DNA of 64,000 nt. It comes from Kitasatospora azatica KCTC 9699 (GTDB lineage Bacteria > Actinomycetota > Actinomycetes > Streptomycetales > Streptomycetaceae). Positions within the stretch are counted from its first letter, which is position 1. Every line of letters begins with the position of its first letter. A program made the translations under genes and the position numbers. Location of the stretch: assembly GCF_000744785.1 (NCBI RefSeq), contig NZ_JQMO01000003.1, positions 4,836,001 through 4,900,000 of the forward strand. Reading direction: 5' to 3'. Shown here piece by piece: positions 25,863-34,020 of this stretch. Under the pieces are notes generated by a model. It had not been told where the DNA came from, did no database searches, and worked only from the letters and a program-made list of their open reading frames with translations.

Positions 25863-26584
25863 TGCATCGCGCCGGAGCTGCAGGACGCCCCGGGCTCCTG
25901 GGTCTGCGGACCCTGGACGTACTTGGTGAGGAACTCCTCGACCCGCGGGTCCTTCGCGCTGTCCACCACCAGCTGGGTGCCCCAGGCGCTCAGCGTGATG
26001 GTGCCGGTCTCCGTCGGGTACGGGCTCATCATCGTGTACGGGGTGGCCTTGACCTTGTCGGAGAGCGTCTTGATGTCGTCCTGCGAGGCCTTGTCGTTGT
26101 AGGTCACCCAGACCGCGCCGTGCTCCAGCGAGTGCACCGCGTTCTCGTTCTGCACCGGCTTGTCGTACACGTTGCCCATGCAGGTCAGCCAGACCGGGTT
26201 GTGGTCGCCGCCGACCGGCGGGGTCATCGGGTAGCTGACCGGCGTCTGGACGTGGGTGCGGCTGAGCTTGTCCCAGGTCTTCACGCCCGGGATCGGCGCC
26301 TTGGCGGCCGCCACCTGCTTGTCGTGCTTGGCGTTGGCGTTCTGGATGATGTAGATGCCCGCGCCGACGGTGCCCGCGATCAGCACGCCGGCCACCGAGA
26401 AGGCGATGACCTTCATCCGCTTCTCGCGGCGCTGCTCCTCGGCCCGCAGCTGGGCGATCCGCTCGCGGCGGTCGGCGGTGGCCTGCTTGCCGCCGCCCTT
26501 GCCCTTGGCCGAGCGGGAGGTCACCAGCTGCTCGGCCTGCTTGCCGGAGCCGTTCTGGTTGGTCTGCTTCGAAGCGGAACCCAC
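25859..26584 (-). CDS. DUF3105 family membrane protein
   Basis: 241 residues from GTG 26584 (AAGGAAG upstream). A charged cytoplasmic N-terminus (Lys/Arg-rich), one helix (VIAFSVAGVLIAGTVGAGIYII), and an outer domain with YPMTPPVGGDHNPVWLTCMGNVYDKPVQNENAVHSLEHGAVWVTY, the DUF3105 signature with conserved Cys and His. Usually found beside DUF305, as here. Function unknown; metal binding outside the membrane is a reasonable guess. Confidence 0.88.
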   Translation of the reverse strand: MGSASKQTNQNGSGKQAEQLVTSRSAKGKGGGKQATADRRERIAQLRAEEQRREKRMKVIAFSVAGVLIAGTVGAGIYIIQNANAKHDKQVAAAKAPIPGVKTWDKLSRTHVQTPVSYPMTPPVGGDHNPVWLTCMGNVYDKPVQNENAVHSLEHGAVWVTYNDKASQDDIKTLSDKVKATPYTMMSPYPTETGTITLSAWGTQLVVDSAKDPRVEEFLTKYVQGPQTQEPGASCSSGAMQ

Positions 26585-26742
26585 GGAGATCTTCCTTGTC
26601 CCCGCCGGCGGTCTGCGCGCGGCGGAATGAGGTGGTGCGGAGGGAGGGGGAGACCGCAGGTCGGCCGTCCGGCCGCGGCACCGGGACGACCGTCGGTGAC
26701 GATCGGTGGTGACGGGATCGGACGGGACCGGCGGGGTTCCGC

Positions 26743-27240
26743 TTAGGTCCGATTGACCTGGAGCAGGTGGAGATCGGGAGTGCGCCCCGGCCGGTCGACG
26801 GCGCTCGCCGGCTTGGGCGCCGCAGGCGCGCTCGGCGGCACCAGCAGCGGCAGGTTGGCCGCGCCGGGCTGCGGCGGAGCGTTCGGCAGCTGGGCGTCCT
26901 GGCCCGGGCAGGGGTGGCTGGAGCAGCCGTGCCCAGGGGCGGGCTGGGAGCCGTCGGCGGCGCACAGGGTCGGCGGCACCAGGGGCGACGGGGCGTGCAC
27001 GGAGCTGTGAGCGACGGGGCTGCTGTGACCGGTGGCGGGTTTGGGGTGCTCCGCCACGGGCGCGGCGTGCTCCGGAGCGTGAGCCGGCGCGGCGCCGGCC
27101 GAGCTCGCATTGGGGAGCGTCACCAGCAGCGCGACCAGTAGCCCGACCAGCGGCAGCGCCCAGGACCACGACACGCCGACCGGGCGGCCCGCGGAAGCGG
27201 CGCTCCCCGGCATCGGTCGGACAGGTCCTGGCGCGGTCAT
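26743..27240 (-). CDS. His/Pro-rich single-pass exported protein, possibly leaderless
   Basis: 165 residues. One membrane helix or uncleaved signal (WALPLVGLLVALLVTLPNASSAGAA), then a low-complexity outer part rich in His, Pro and Ala (HAPEHAAPVAEHPKP, HSSPVAHSSVHAPSP) with three Cys (LCAADGSQPAPGHGCSSHPC). Upstream of DUF3105/DUF305 it looks like a metal-binding partner. A TAATAT -10 hexamer ends six bases before ATG 27240, so the transcript may be leaderless; ATG 27246 is the alternative start. No homologue recognised. Confidence 0.6.
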   Translation of the reverse strand: MTAPGPVRPMPGSAASAGRPVGVSWSWALPLVGLLVALLVTLPNASSAGAAPAHAPEHAAPVAEHPKPATGHSSPVAHSSVHAPSPLVPPTLCAADGSQPAPGHGCSSHPCPGQDAQLPNAPPQPGAANLPLLVPPSAPAAPKPASAVDRPGRTPDLHLLQVNRT

Positions 27241-27246
27241 GCGCAC

Positions 27247-27252
27247 ATATTA
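27247..27252 (-). promoter_or_regulatory. -10 element (TAATAT) for a leaderless transcript
   Basis: TAATAT on the minus strand ends 6 nt before ATG 27240 in an AT-rich island. Transcription would start at or next to the ATG. No convincing -35 is seen. Confidence 0.5.
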
Positions 27253-27415
27253 ATCAGCCGAGTGGGTGAAGCGGTCCCCCTCTCCGGTCCCTTCTTTCGG
27301 ATTAATACCGCGGGTCGCGGGTGACATCCATCCTGCGGAAAGCCCGGACAGCGGGCTCCGGGCCGGGGAGAATGACGAGATCGCCCGGCCCGAACAGACC
27401 GACAGGAGCCGCCGG

Positions 27416-28672
27416 ATGAGCAACCAGGGCGCACCCGTACAGGGGCGGCCGGAGGACGGCTGGTGGGGCAGGGTCTACCAGGGACCGGCCGGCGGCCTCC
27501 CCGACACCCCCGACGCGGAGGCGGGCGAGGGGAGCGTGGACGACTGGTTCGACTCGATCGCCTCGGTGGTCGGGCTGATCGGGCGCCAGCGCAGCGGGGA
27601 GGAGGAGGACGCGCCGGGGCCTGAGGCGGTGGCGCCGGAACCTGAACCAGCGGCCGTCGTGGCACCCGAACCCGCTGCGGCTCCCGAACCCGCTCCCGAG
27701 CCCGAGCCCGAACCCGGCCCGCTCACCCCCGTCTCCCTCACCAAGCCCGACCGCCCAGCCACCTCCGCCCTCGAGTCCGCCGCCCCCGCTTCCGCCTCCG
27801 CCCCGCACATCGGCTCCCGCCCGCCCACCTACGGACCCGAGCCCACCGCGGTCCCCGCCGCCCACCCCGAGCGGGTGGCCGTCGTCGTCCCCGACACCGT
27901 CCTCGACGGTGCCCAGTACCCCGGATTCACCCTGCGCGCCGCCTCGATCCGCGGCGACTCCGCCCGCTACCGGGGCGAACCGCGCGGCGACGCGCTGCTG
28001 GTCACCCGCTTCGGCGAGGCCCCCGACGGCCTGCTGCTCGCCGTCCTGGGCAGCCGCGCCCGCCCGGTCGCCGATCCGCGCGCCGAGACCGACCCGCAGG
28101 GCCCACTCCCCGACACCGTCCGCCGGGCCGCCGAGCAGCTTGCCGAGGCGATCGGCCGCAGCCGCGCCGAACTCGCCGCCGACCTGCGCGAGGGCGCCCG
28201 CGACCGGCTCCGCTACGGACTGCAGCGCCTCACCGCCCGGGCCGCCGCCGGCCTGCGCGCCTCGACACCCGAGGCCGGCTCGCTGCACTGCCTGCTGGTC
28301 TCACTCGACCCGGCCGCTACCCACCGGGCCGCCTTCGGCCTCGGGACCGGCGGCCTCTACCTGCTCCGCGCCGGCCACTGGATCGACGCCTACGCCGCCC
28401 GCCTGCTGCACCACCCCGACGGCCCGATCAGCGTCCCCGAGCCGCGCCCGTTCCGGTTCCGACTGGTCCCCACCACCCCCGGCGACATCCTGCTGCTCTG
28501 CTCACCGGGACTGGCCGAGCCGATCGCCGAGGAGCCGGCCGTCGCCCACTTCCTGGCCACCCACTGGTCCCACCCGCACCCGCCCGGCTCCGTCGACTTC
28601 CTGCGCCAAGTCCAGGTCCGCGCCAAGGGCTTCGCCGACGACCGCACCGCCGCTGCCCTCTGGACCGACTGA
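27416..28672 (+). CDS. PP2C-like domain protein with Pro/Glu-rich spacer
   Basis: 418 residues from ATG 27416 (AGGAG upstream). About residues 70-120 are a repetitive Pro-Glu-Ala spacer. The C-terminal 260 residues (SIRGDSARYRGEPRGDALLVTRFG, LLLAVLG, RLRYGLQRLTARAA, DILLLCSPGLAEP) have the order of a PP2C-type fold, but the usual metal-binding DG motifs (DGMGG, DG) are altered, so activity is doubtful. Similar proteins are common in Streptomyces. Its stop adjoins, with no gap, the stop of the convergent TetR gene. Confidence 0.65.
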   Translation: MSNQGAPVQGRPEDGWWGRVYQGPAGGLPDTPDAEAGEGSVDDWFDSIASVVGLIGRQRSGEEEDAPGPEAVAPEPEPAAVVAPEPAAAPEPAPEPEPEPGPLTPVSLTKPDRPATSALESAAPASASAPHIGSRPPTYGPEPTAVPAAHPERVAVVVPDTVLDGAQYPGFTLRAASIRGDSARYRGEPRGDALLVTRFGEAPDGLLLAVLGSRARPVADPRAETDPQGPLPDTVRRAAEQLAEAIGRSRAELAADLREGARDRLRYGLQRLTARAAAGLRASTPEAGSLHCLLVSLDPAATHRAAFGLGTGGLYLLRAGHWIDAYAARLLHHPDGPISVPEPRPFRFRLVPTTPGDILLLCSPGLAEPIAEEPAVAHFLATHWSHPHPPGSVDFLRQVQVRAKGFADDRTAAALWTD

Positions 28673-29275
28673 TCAGCCGCCGGCCGTGCCCAGCAGCGCC
28701 GCCGCCACCGCCCGCACCCGCGCCGCCGACCGCTCCCGGTCCGCCCCCGGCAGCCCGATCGCCAGCGGCACCGAGAACCCGTCCAACACCGCGCGCAGTT
28801 GCACCGCCCGCTCCTCCGCCGACCCCGGCCGGAACTCCCCGGCCGCCACCCCGTCCTCGATCAACGCCTCCAGATCCGCCTGCCAGGGCGCCTCGATCTC
28901 CAGCTGCCCGGCCCGGATCTCCGCACTGGCAGGCGAGCGCCCCCACACCTCGACCCACAGGATCCACCGCGGATCCCCCGGCCCGTCCGCCAGGTACAAC
29001 TCCGCATACGCCGCGAACCGCTCCCACGCACCGCCCCGCGCCAGCGCCACCCGCCGCCGCTCCCCGAGCTGCTCCTCACTCCACCGCAGGGTCTCCAGCA
29101 GCAGCTGGTCCTTGCTCCCGAAGTAATAGAGGAGATGCCCCGCACTCATCCCCAGCTGCTTCCCCAACCCCGCCATGGTCAGCTTCGCCAACCCGTGCTC
29201 CGCGATCGCCCCCATCGCCACCGCGAGCACCTCCTCCCGCGGCCGCGCGGGTCGCCGAGGGCGGGGGTCGGTCAT
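28673..29275 (-). CDS. TetR family regulator (BetI-like C-terminal domain)
   Basis: 200 residues from ATG 29275 (AAGGAG upstream). TMAGLGKQLGMSAGHLLYYFGSKDQLLLETL is the DNA-binding helix-turn-helix. The C-terminal part (DPRWILWVEVWGRS, AVLDGFSVPLAIGLPG) resembles the TetR_C_6/BetI type. The gene uses C-ending codons very heavily. The next gene upstream (amidase) is divergent, 235 bp away. Target unknown. Confidence 0.85.
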   Translation of the reverse strand: MTDPRPRRPARPREEVLAVAMGAIAEHGLAKLTMAGLGKQLGMSAGHLLYYFGSKDQLLLETLRWSEEQLGERRRVALARGGAWERFAAYAELYLADGPGDPRWILWVEVWGRSPASAEIRAGQLEIEAPWQADLEALIEDGVAAGEFRPGSAEERAVQLRAVLDGFSVPLAIGLPGADRERSAARVRAVAAALLGTAGG

Positions 29276-29510
29276 GGCGGCGTGCTCCTTGGGGGTAGTG
29301 CCGAGGCAATCGCTCCAGCCTACGGCGCGGGCTCAGGCCCGCCGGACGGCCGGCCCACCGAGTCCGCGGACGGGTGGAAGGTCGAGGTGACCAGTCCGAC
29401 TGTCTACGGGATCTCGTCACTCGTTCGTGGGAAGGCTTGCCGGAGTGGCTCAGATCGCTACCCTGCGGCCATACCGTCGAGGTGATTCGTCCACGGAGAG
29501 GAGGTGGCCC
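29276..29510. other. Divergent intergenic region tetR-amidase
   Basis: 235 bp between divergent starts. GGGCTCAGGCCC (29330-29341) is a short inverted repeat that could be an operator. Otherwise no clear promoter hexamers or gene are seen, apart from GAGGAGG before the amidase GTG. Confidence 0.3.
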
Positions 29511-30323
29511 GTGCAACTTGTGACTCGCGCGGCGTGGGGTGCCCAACCGCCCAGGAGTGGCTGGACGTACATGGCGAGCACCCAGGGTGTGAAGGTCCAT
29601 TACGAGGGGACCGAGGTACCCGCTGACCTGCCGGACCATCATGAATGGTGCGCGGGGCGGGTGCGGGACATCCAGGCCGCTCATCTGGCGAACACCAGCG
29701 AGGGTTGGATCGACGTCGCCTACAATGCCTTGGTTTGTTGTCATGGCTATGTCTTCGAAGGCCGCGGCCTGCACCACGAGACCGGCGCGAACGGCAACCA
29801 GCCGCTCAACCGCGCGCACTACGCGGTCTGCGGGATGATCGGGGATTCCGGTCTGACGCAGCCGACGGACGCGTTGCTCAACGGCCTGCGTGACGCCATC
29901 GAGTGGTTGCAGCAATACGGCGGGGCGGGGCCCGAGATCAAGGGGCACCGGGACGGGTACGCCACCGACTGCCCCGGCGACCCGCTCTACGCCTGGGTTC
30001 AGGCCGGCGCTCCCCGCCCCGGCGGTGGCGCTGGCGGGGTCAGGGGTGGCGGCGGGACCGGGGCGCAGTCGGCGCCGCCGTGGCCGGGGGAGTACCTGCA
30101 GCTCCAGGACCCGCTGCTGCACGACGACAACGTCCGTACCTGGCAGCAGCGGATCGCCGACCGCGGCTGGCCGCTCACGGTGGACGGCTGGTACGGCGAG
30201 CAGAGCAGGAGCGTCTGCGAGCAATTCCAGCAGGACTCCACCGCGAACGGCTGGCCGTTGACTGTCGACGGGGTTGTCGGGCCAGAGACCTGGCGGGCTT
30301 CCTGGGAGCGGCCGCTGAGCTGA
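29511..30323 (+). CDS. Phage-endolysin-like N-acetylmuramoyl-L-alanine amidase with PG-binding domain
   Basis: 270 residues from GTG 29511 (GAGGAGG upstream). Residues 1-165: PGRP/amidase-2 fold with zinc ligands in VKVHYEGT and IKGHRDGYATDCPGD and NALVCCHGYVFEGRG. Residues 200-270: one peptidoglycan-binding repeat (VRTWQQRIADRGWPLTVDGWYGEQSRSVCEQFQQ). There is no signal peptide, as in phage endolysins that need a holin, but no holin or phage genes are nearby. It may be a domesticated phage enzyme released by lysis. Confidence 0.88.
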   Translation: MQLVTRAAWGAQPPRSGWTYMASTQGVKVHYEGTEVPADLPDHHEWCAGRVRDIQAAHLANTSEGWIDVAYNALVCCHGYVFEGRGLHHETGANGNQPLNRAHYAVCGMIGDSGLTQPTDALLNGLRDAIEWLQQYGGAGPEIKGHRDGYATDCPGDPLYAWVQAGAPRPGGGAGGVRGGGGTGAQSAPPWPGEYLQLQDPLLHDDNVRTWQQRIADRGWPLTVDGWYGEQSRSVCEQFQQDSTANGWPLTVDGVVGPETWRASWERPLS

Positions 30324-30330
30324 CGGTGTG

Positions 30331-31368
30331 TCAGGCCTTCGGCTGCTGCTGGGTGATGCAGTGGATGCCGCCGCCGTTGGCGAAGATCTCGCGGGCGTCG
30401 ACCAGCTCGACGGTGCGGTCGGGGAAGGCCTCGGCGAGGATGGCTGCTGCTTCCTCGTCGCGGGGGTCGTTGAAGGCGCAGAGGATCACGGCGCCGTTGG
30501 CGACGTAGTGGTTGATGTAGGAGTAGTCGACCGGCTCGCCGTCCTCGTCGTGCAGGGCGGTGGGGGCCGGGACTTCGATGACCTCCAGCTGGCGGCCCTG
30601 GGCGTCGGTCGAGGCGCGCAGGATGGCGACCAGTTCCTGGCAGACGGTGTGGTCGGGGTGGGCGGGGTCGGGCTGGACGTGGGCGAGGACGACGCCGGGG
30701 CGGACGAAGGAGGCCACGATGTCGATGTGGCCGCGGGTGCCGAACTCGTCGTAGTCGCGGGTGAGTCCACGGGGGAGCCAGATCGCCTTGGTGGTGCCGA
30801 GGTGGGCGTGCAGCTCGGCCTCGACCTGTTCCTTGGTCCAGTCGGAGTTGCGGCCCTCGCCGAGCTGGACGGTCTCGGTGACCAGTACCGTGCCCTCGCC
30901 GTCCACGTGGATGCCGCCGCCCTCGTTGATCAGGCGGGAGGCGAAGCGCTGGACACCCGTCAGCTCGCTGATGTGTTCGGCGATGTGCTGGTCGTGCTCC
31001 CAGTTGGCCCAGGACTGGGCGCCCCAGCCGTTGAAGATCCAGTCGGCGGCGGCGAGTTGACCGTCGGGCCCGAGCAGGAAGGTGGGGCCGATGTCGCGCA
31101 TCCAGGCGTCGTCCAGCGGGCGCTCGACGATCTCGACCTCCGCGGAGACGTACTCCTGCGCGGCCTTGGTCTCGCCGAGGTTGACGATCAGCGTCACCGG
31201 CTCGTAGCGGACGATGGTGTTGGCCACCTTTGCCCAGGCGAGGCGGGCCGCGTGCAGGTCCTCGGGGTTGTCGAAGGTCTGGTTGTCGGTGGGGAAGGCC
31301 ATCCAGGTGCGCTCGTGCGGGTGCCATTCGGCGGGCATCGAGAAACCGAGAGCGGAGGGGGTGGTCAT
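30331..31368 (-). CDS. aguA: Agmatine deiminase
   Basis: 345 residues from ATG 31368. SMPAEWHPHERTWMAFP, DDAWMRDIGPTFLL, LINEGGGIHVDGEG (E149, H154), YDEFGTRGHIDIVASF and the nucleophile region NGGGIHCITQQQP (C337) are all present, as in agmatine deiminases of the guanidine-modifying superfamily. It converts agmatine to N-carbamoylputrescine and ammonia. It starts 29 bp after the urease alpha-subunit stop on the same strand, so the three genes form one operon. Peptidyl-arginine deiminase-like paralogues look similar, but bacterial proteins of this length are normally agmatine deiminases. Confidence 0.9.
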   Translation of the reverse strand: MTTPSALGFSMPAEWHPHERTWMAFPTDNQTFDNPEDLHAARLAWAKVANTIVRYEPVTLIVNLGETKAAQEYVSAEVEIVERPLDDAWMRDIGPTFLLGPDGQLAAADWIFNGWGAQSWANWEHDQHIAEHISELTGVQRFASRLINEGGGIHVDGEGTVLVTETVQLGEGRNSDWTKEQVEAELHAHLGTTKAIWLPRGLTRDYDEFGTRGHIDIVASFVRPGVVLAHVQPDPAHPDHTVCQELVAILRASTDAQGRQLEVIEVPAPTALHDEDGEPVDYSYINHYVANGAVILCAFNDPRDEEAAAILAEAFPDRTVELVDAREIFANGGGIHCITQQQPKA

Positions 31369-31397
31369 CAGAACAAGTCCTAAGAGGTGAAGGGCTC

Positions 31398-33116
31398 TTA
31401 CAAGAAGTACAGGCGGCTGAGCGAGACGCTCTCGGAGGGCTCGGAGCGCAGCGGTTCGCCGTTGAGCGAGACCAGGCCGTTGGCCGCGTCGACGCTGACC
31501 GAACCGATCTGCGCGTTGCGGACCATGTCGCGCGGGCCGATCCCGCGGGTTCCGCGCACGCCCACCCGTCGTCGTCGGGTGGGGAGTTGGTCGGCGGCCT
31601 GGTCCAGGTAGGCGCCGTCGGCGGCGGCCTGGGCGACGAAGGCGACCGAGATGTCGGCGGCGGTGGCGCCGTGGGCGCCGAACTGTGGGCCGAGGAGCAG
31701 GGGTTCGCAGCGGTCGGTGGAGGCGTTGGGGTCGCCGACCACGCCGTACGCGGGGAAGCCGCCCTTCAGCACCAGTTGCGGCTTGGCGCCGAAGTGGTCG
31801 GGGCGCCAGAGCACGATGTCGCCGAGCTTGCCGACCTCGATCGAGCCGACCTCGTGCGAAAGGCCGTGCGCGATGGCGGGGTTGATGGTGAGCTTGGCGA
31901 TGTAGCGGAGCACCCGCTCGTTGTCGTCGCCGCTCTCCCTGGTGCCGTAGCCGCCGTCCAGCGGGCCGCGTTCGGCCTTCATCTTGCCGGCCATCGCGAA
32001 GGTGCGGCGCACGGTCTCGCCGGCCCGGCCCATGCCCTGGGCGTCGGAGGAGGTGATGCCGATCATGCCGAGGTCGTGCAGCACGCCCTCGGCGCCCATG
32101 GTGCCGGCCCGGACCCGGTCGCGGGCCATGGCGGCGTCGCCGGGCAGGTCGAGCTTGAGGTCGTGGGCGGAGACGATCATGCCGGCGGCCTCGGCCAGCG
32201 CGTCCCGGCCGAACGGCAGGGTCGGGTTGGTGGAGGAGCCGATGACGTTGGCGACGCCGGCCATCTTCAGCACGTTGGGGACGTGGCCGCCGCCGCAGCC
32301 CTCGATGTGGAAGGCGTGGATGGTTCGGCCCTCGAGCACCGCGAGGGTGTCCTCGACCGACAGGCACTCGTTCAACCCGTCGGTGTGCAGGGCGACTTGG
32401 ACGTCGTACTCCTCGGCTACCCGGAGCGCGGTGTCCAGCGCCCGGGTGTGCGCGCCCATGTCCTCGTGCACCTTGAAGCCGCTGGCCCCGCCCTCGGCCA
32501 GCGCCTCGACCAGCGGGCCCGGGTCGGAGGAGGAACCCCGGCCGAGGAAGCCGATGTTGACCGGCCAGGCGTCGAAGGCGTTGAAGGCGTGCCGCAGCGC
32601 CCAGGGGGAGTTGACGCCCACGCCCCAGACCGGCCCGAACTCCTGGCCGATGATGGTGGTCACGCCGGAGGCCAGCGAGGCCTCCATGATCCGTGGCGAG
32701 AGCAGGTGGACATGGGTGTCGATGGCGCCGGCGGTGGCGATCAGGCCCTCGCCGGAGACGATCGTGGTGCCGGTGCCGACCACCACGTCCACGCCGTCCA
32801 TGGTGTCGGGGTTGCCGGCCCGGCCGATCGCCGCGATCCGGCCGTTGATCAGGCCGATCGAGGTCTTCACGATGCCCTGGACCGCGTCGATCACCAGCAC
32901 GTTGCTGATCACCACGTCGCAGGTGGAGCGGACGGTGGCGGCCTTGAGGTGCAGGCCGTCGCGCGCGGTCTTGCCGAAGCCGGCCAGGAACTCGTCACCG
33001 GGGGCCTGTGAGTCGGCTTCGACCCGGACGATCAGTCCGGAGTCGCCGAGCCGGATCCGGTCGCCGGTGCGGGGACCGTGCACGGAGATGTAGTCGTGGG
33101 GAGAAATCGACGTCAC
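31398..33116 (-). CDS. ureC: Divergent urease alpha subunit with altered active-site flap
   Basis: 572 residues. Nickel ligands and substrate-site residues align with classical UreC: H135 and H137 (THVHLL), carbamylated K215 and H217 (GFKVHEDMG), H244 (ALHTDGLNE), H270 (FHIEGCGGGH), D358 (SSDAQGMGR). The mobile flap, normally MVCHHLDP with catalytic Cys and His, reads MIVSAHDLKLD here (S316, A317, H318). So the metal site is kept but the flap acid is lost. Encoded between fused ureAB (4-bp overlap) and agmatine deiminase; no ureDEFG in the window. A urea-like substrate such as N-carbamoylputrescine is possible. Confidence 0.88.
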   Translation of the reverse strand: MTSISPHDYISVHGPRTGDRIRLGDSGLIVRVEADSQAPGDEFLAGFGKTARDGLHLKAATVRSTCDVVISNVLVIDAVQGIVKTSIGLINGRIAAIGRAGNPDTMDGVDVVVGTGTTIVSGEGLIATAGAIDTHVHLLSPRIMEASLASGVTTIIGQEFGPVWGVGVNSPWALRHAFNAFDAWPVNIGFLGRGSSSDPGPLVEALAEGGASGFKVHEDMGAHTRALDTALRVAEEYDVQVALHTDGLNECLSVEDTLAVLEGRTIHAFHIEGCGGGHVPNVLKMAGVANVIGSSTNPTLPFGRDALAEAAGMIVSAHDLKLDLPGDAAMARDRVRAGTMGAEGVLHDLGMIGITSSDAQGMGRAGETVRRTFAMAGKMKAERGPLDGGYGTRESGDDNERVLRYIAKLTINPAIAHGLSHEVGSIEVGKLGDIVLWRPDHFGAKPQLVLKGGFPAYGVVGDPNASTDRCEPLLLGPQFGAHGATAADISVAFVAQAAADGAYLDQAADQLPTRRRRVGVRGTRGIGPRDMVRNAQIGSVSVDAANGLVSLNGEPLRSEPSESVSLSRLYFL

Positions 33117-33823
33117 GACTCGACCTCCGAGTTGTCGAAGTTGATCAGGTAGCCGGTGGCGCGGGCCTTCTCCAGGGCGGCCTCGCGGGCGCCGGGGGCG
33201 TCGAGCGGGCCGTCGACCAGGCCGGCGAAGCCGATCGCCACCCGCGCGCCGGCGATCGGGACCAGTCCGACCTCGACCACCGCGCCGGGGTCGAAGCGCA
33301 CCGAGGAGCCGGCCGGCACGGCGAGCCGGGTGCCGTAGGCGGCCGCCCGGTCGAAGGCGAGGCGGGGATTGACCTCGAAGAAGTGGTAGTGCGAGGTGAC
33401 CGAGATCGGTACCGGCGAGGTGTTGTGGACGGGCAGGACCACGGTCTCCTCGACCGGGTCGTAGCCGGCGCCGCTGCCCGGCAGCGCCGCGCCCGGGGCC
33501 TCCTCGCCGAGTGAACCGGCGCCCTGGAACGGGTCGTTGATCACGGCGAGCCTGGTGCCGTCGTCGAACACGGCCTCCACCTGCACCACGGTGACCACGT
33601 CGGGCACGCCGGGCAGCACGTCGGCGGCGCTGAGCACGGTGCGGCCGGCCTCGATCGCCTCGGCCAGTCGCAGCCCGTCGCGGGCGGCCTCGCAGACCGT
33701 GTCGGCGATCAGCGCTGTGGCCTCGGGCACGTTGAGCCGCACGCCGCGGGCGCGCCGGGCGCGGGCCAGTTCGGCGGCTGTGAAGATCAGCAGCCGGTCC
33801 CGTTCGGTGGGGGTGAGTCGCAC
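33113..33823 (-). CDS. ureAB: Fused urease gamma/beta subunit
   Basis: 236 residues. Residues 1-100 are UreA-like (MRLTPTERDRLLIFTAAELARARRARGVRLNVPEA) and 110-236 UreB-like (VHNTSPVPISVTSHYHFFEVNPRLAFDR, AYGTRLAVPAGSSVRFDPG). The fusion is common in actinobacteria. It forms the structural scaffold with UreC. The stop overlaps the ureC ATG by 4 bp. No accessory genes for nickel insertion follow. Confidence 0.92.
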   Translation of the reverse strand: MRLTPTERDRLLIFTAAELARARRARGVRLNVPEATALIADTVCEAARDGLRLAEAIEAGRTVLSAADVLPGVPDVVTVVQVEAVFDDGTRLAVINDPFQGAGSLGEEAPGAALPGSGAGYDPVEETVVLPVHNTSPVPISVTSHYHFFEVNPRLAFDRAAAYGTRLAVPAGSSVRFDPGAVVEVGLVPIAGARVAIGFAGLVDGPLDAPGAREAALEKARATGYLINFDNSEVES

Positions 33824-33882
33824 GGTGCCTCGCTCGCGGGTCGGCGGGGATCGGGTGAAGGACGTCAGAACGTGGAGGAAGT

Positions 33883-33897
33883 TAGAACGGCGTTCAA
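33883..33897. promoter_or_regulatory. Candidate operator upstream of ureAB
   Basis: TTAGAACGGCGTTCA is an inverted repeat with GAAC/GTTC arms, 60 bp upstream of ureAB on the minus strand and 124 bp before the carbonic anhydrase gene. Sites like AGAACGNNGTTC are typical TetR operators in Streptomyces. No matching regulator is adjacent. Confidence 0.4.
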
Positions 33898-34020
33898 AGT
33901 CGTGCTGGCCATTGAACCCGGAACGGGTCGCCGTGTCCAGCCTTGCCCGGCTTGCGAGGTTCTGCGCGTTGGGGTGACCGGTGGGGGTGTCACTCGTTTG
34001 CCAGCGCGAGGAGGTCGCTC

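Noticed and set aside
25191-27110. A single 639-codon fusion frame covering DUF305 and the region upstream
   Set aside because: Only the last 223 codons look like a protein; the rest is out of frame with the clear DUF3105 gene. GTG 25862 with a 4-bp overlap is the natural start.
30331-32367. A 678-codon frame extending agmatine deiminase upstream into ureC
   Set aside because: The upstream half is a shadow of ureC; ATG 31368 gives the normal 345-residue enzyme.
33824-34020. Nur box near the urease promoter (TTGCCC...TTGCGA)
   Set aside because: Half-site spacing does not match tTGCaa-N5-ttGCAA and half sites are poor.
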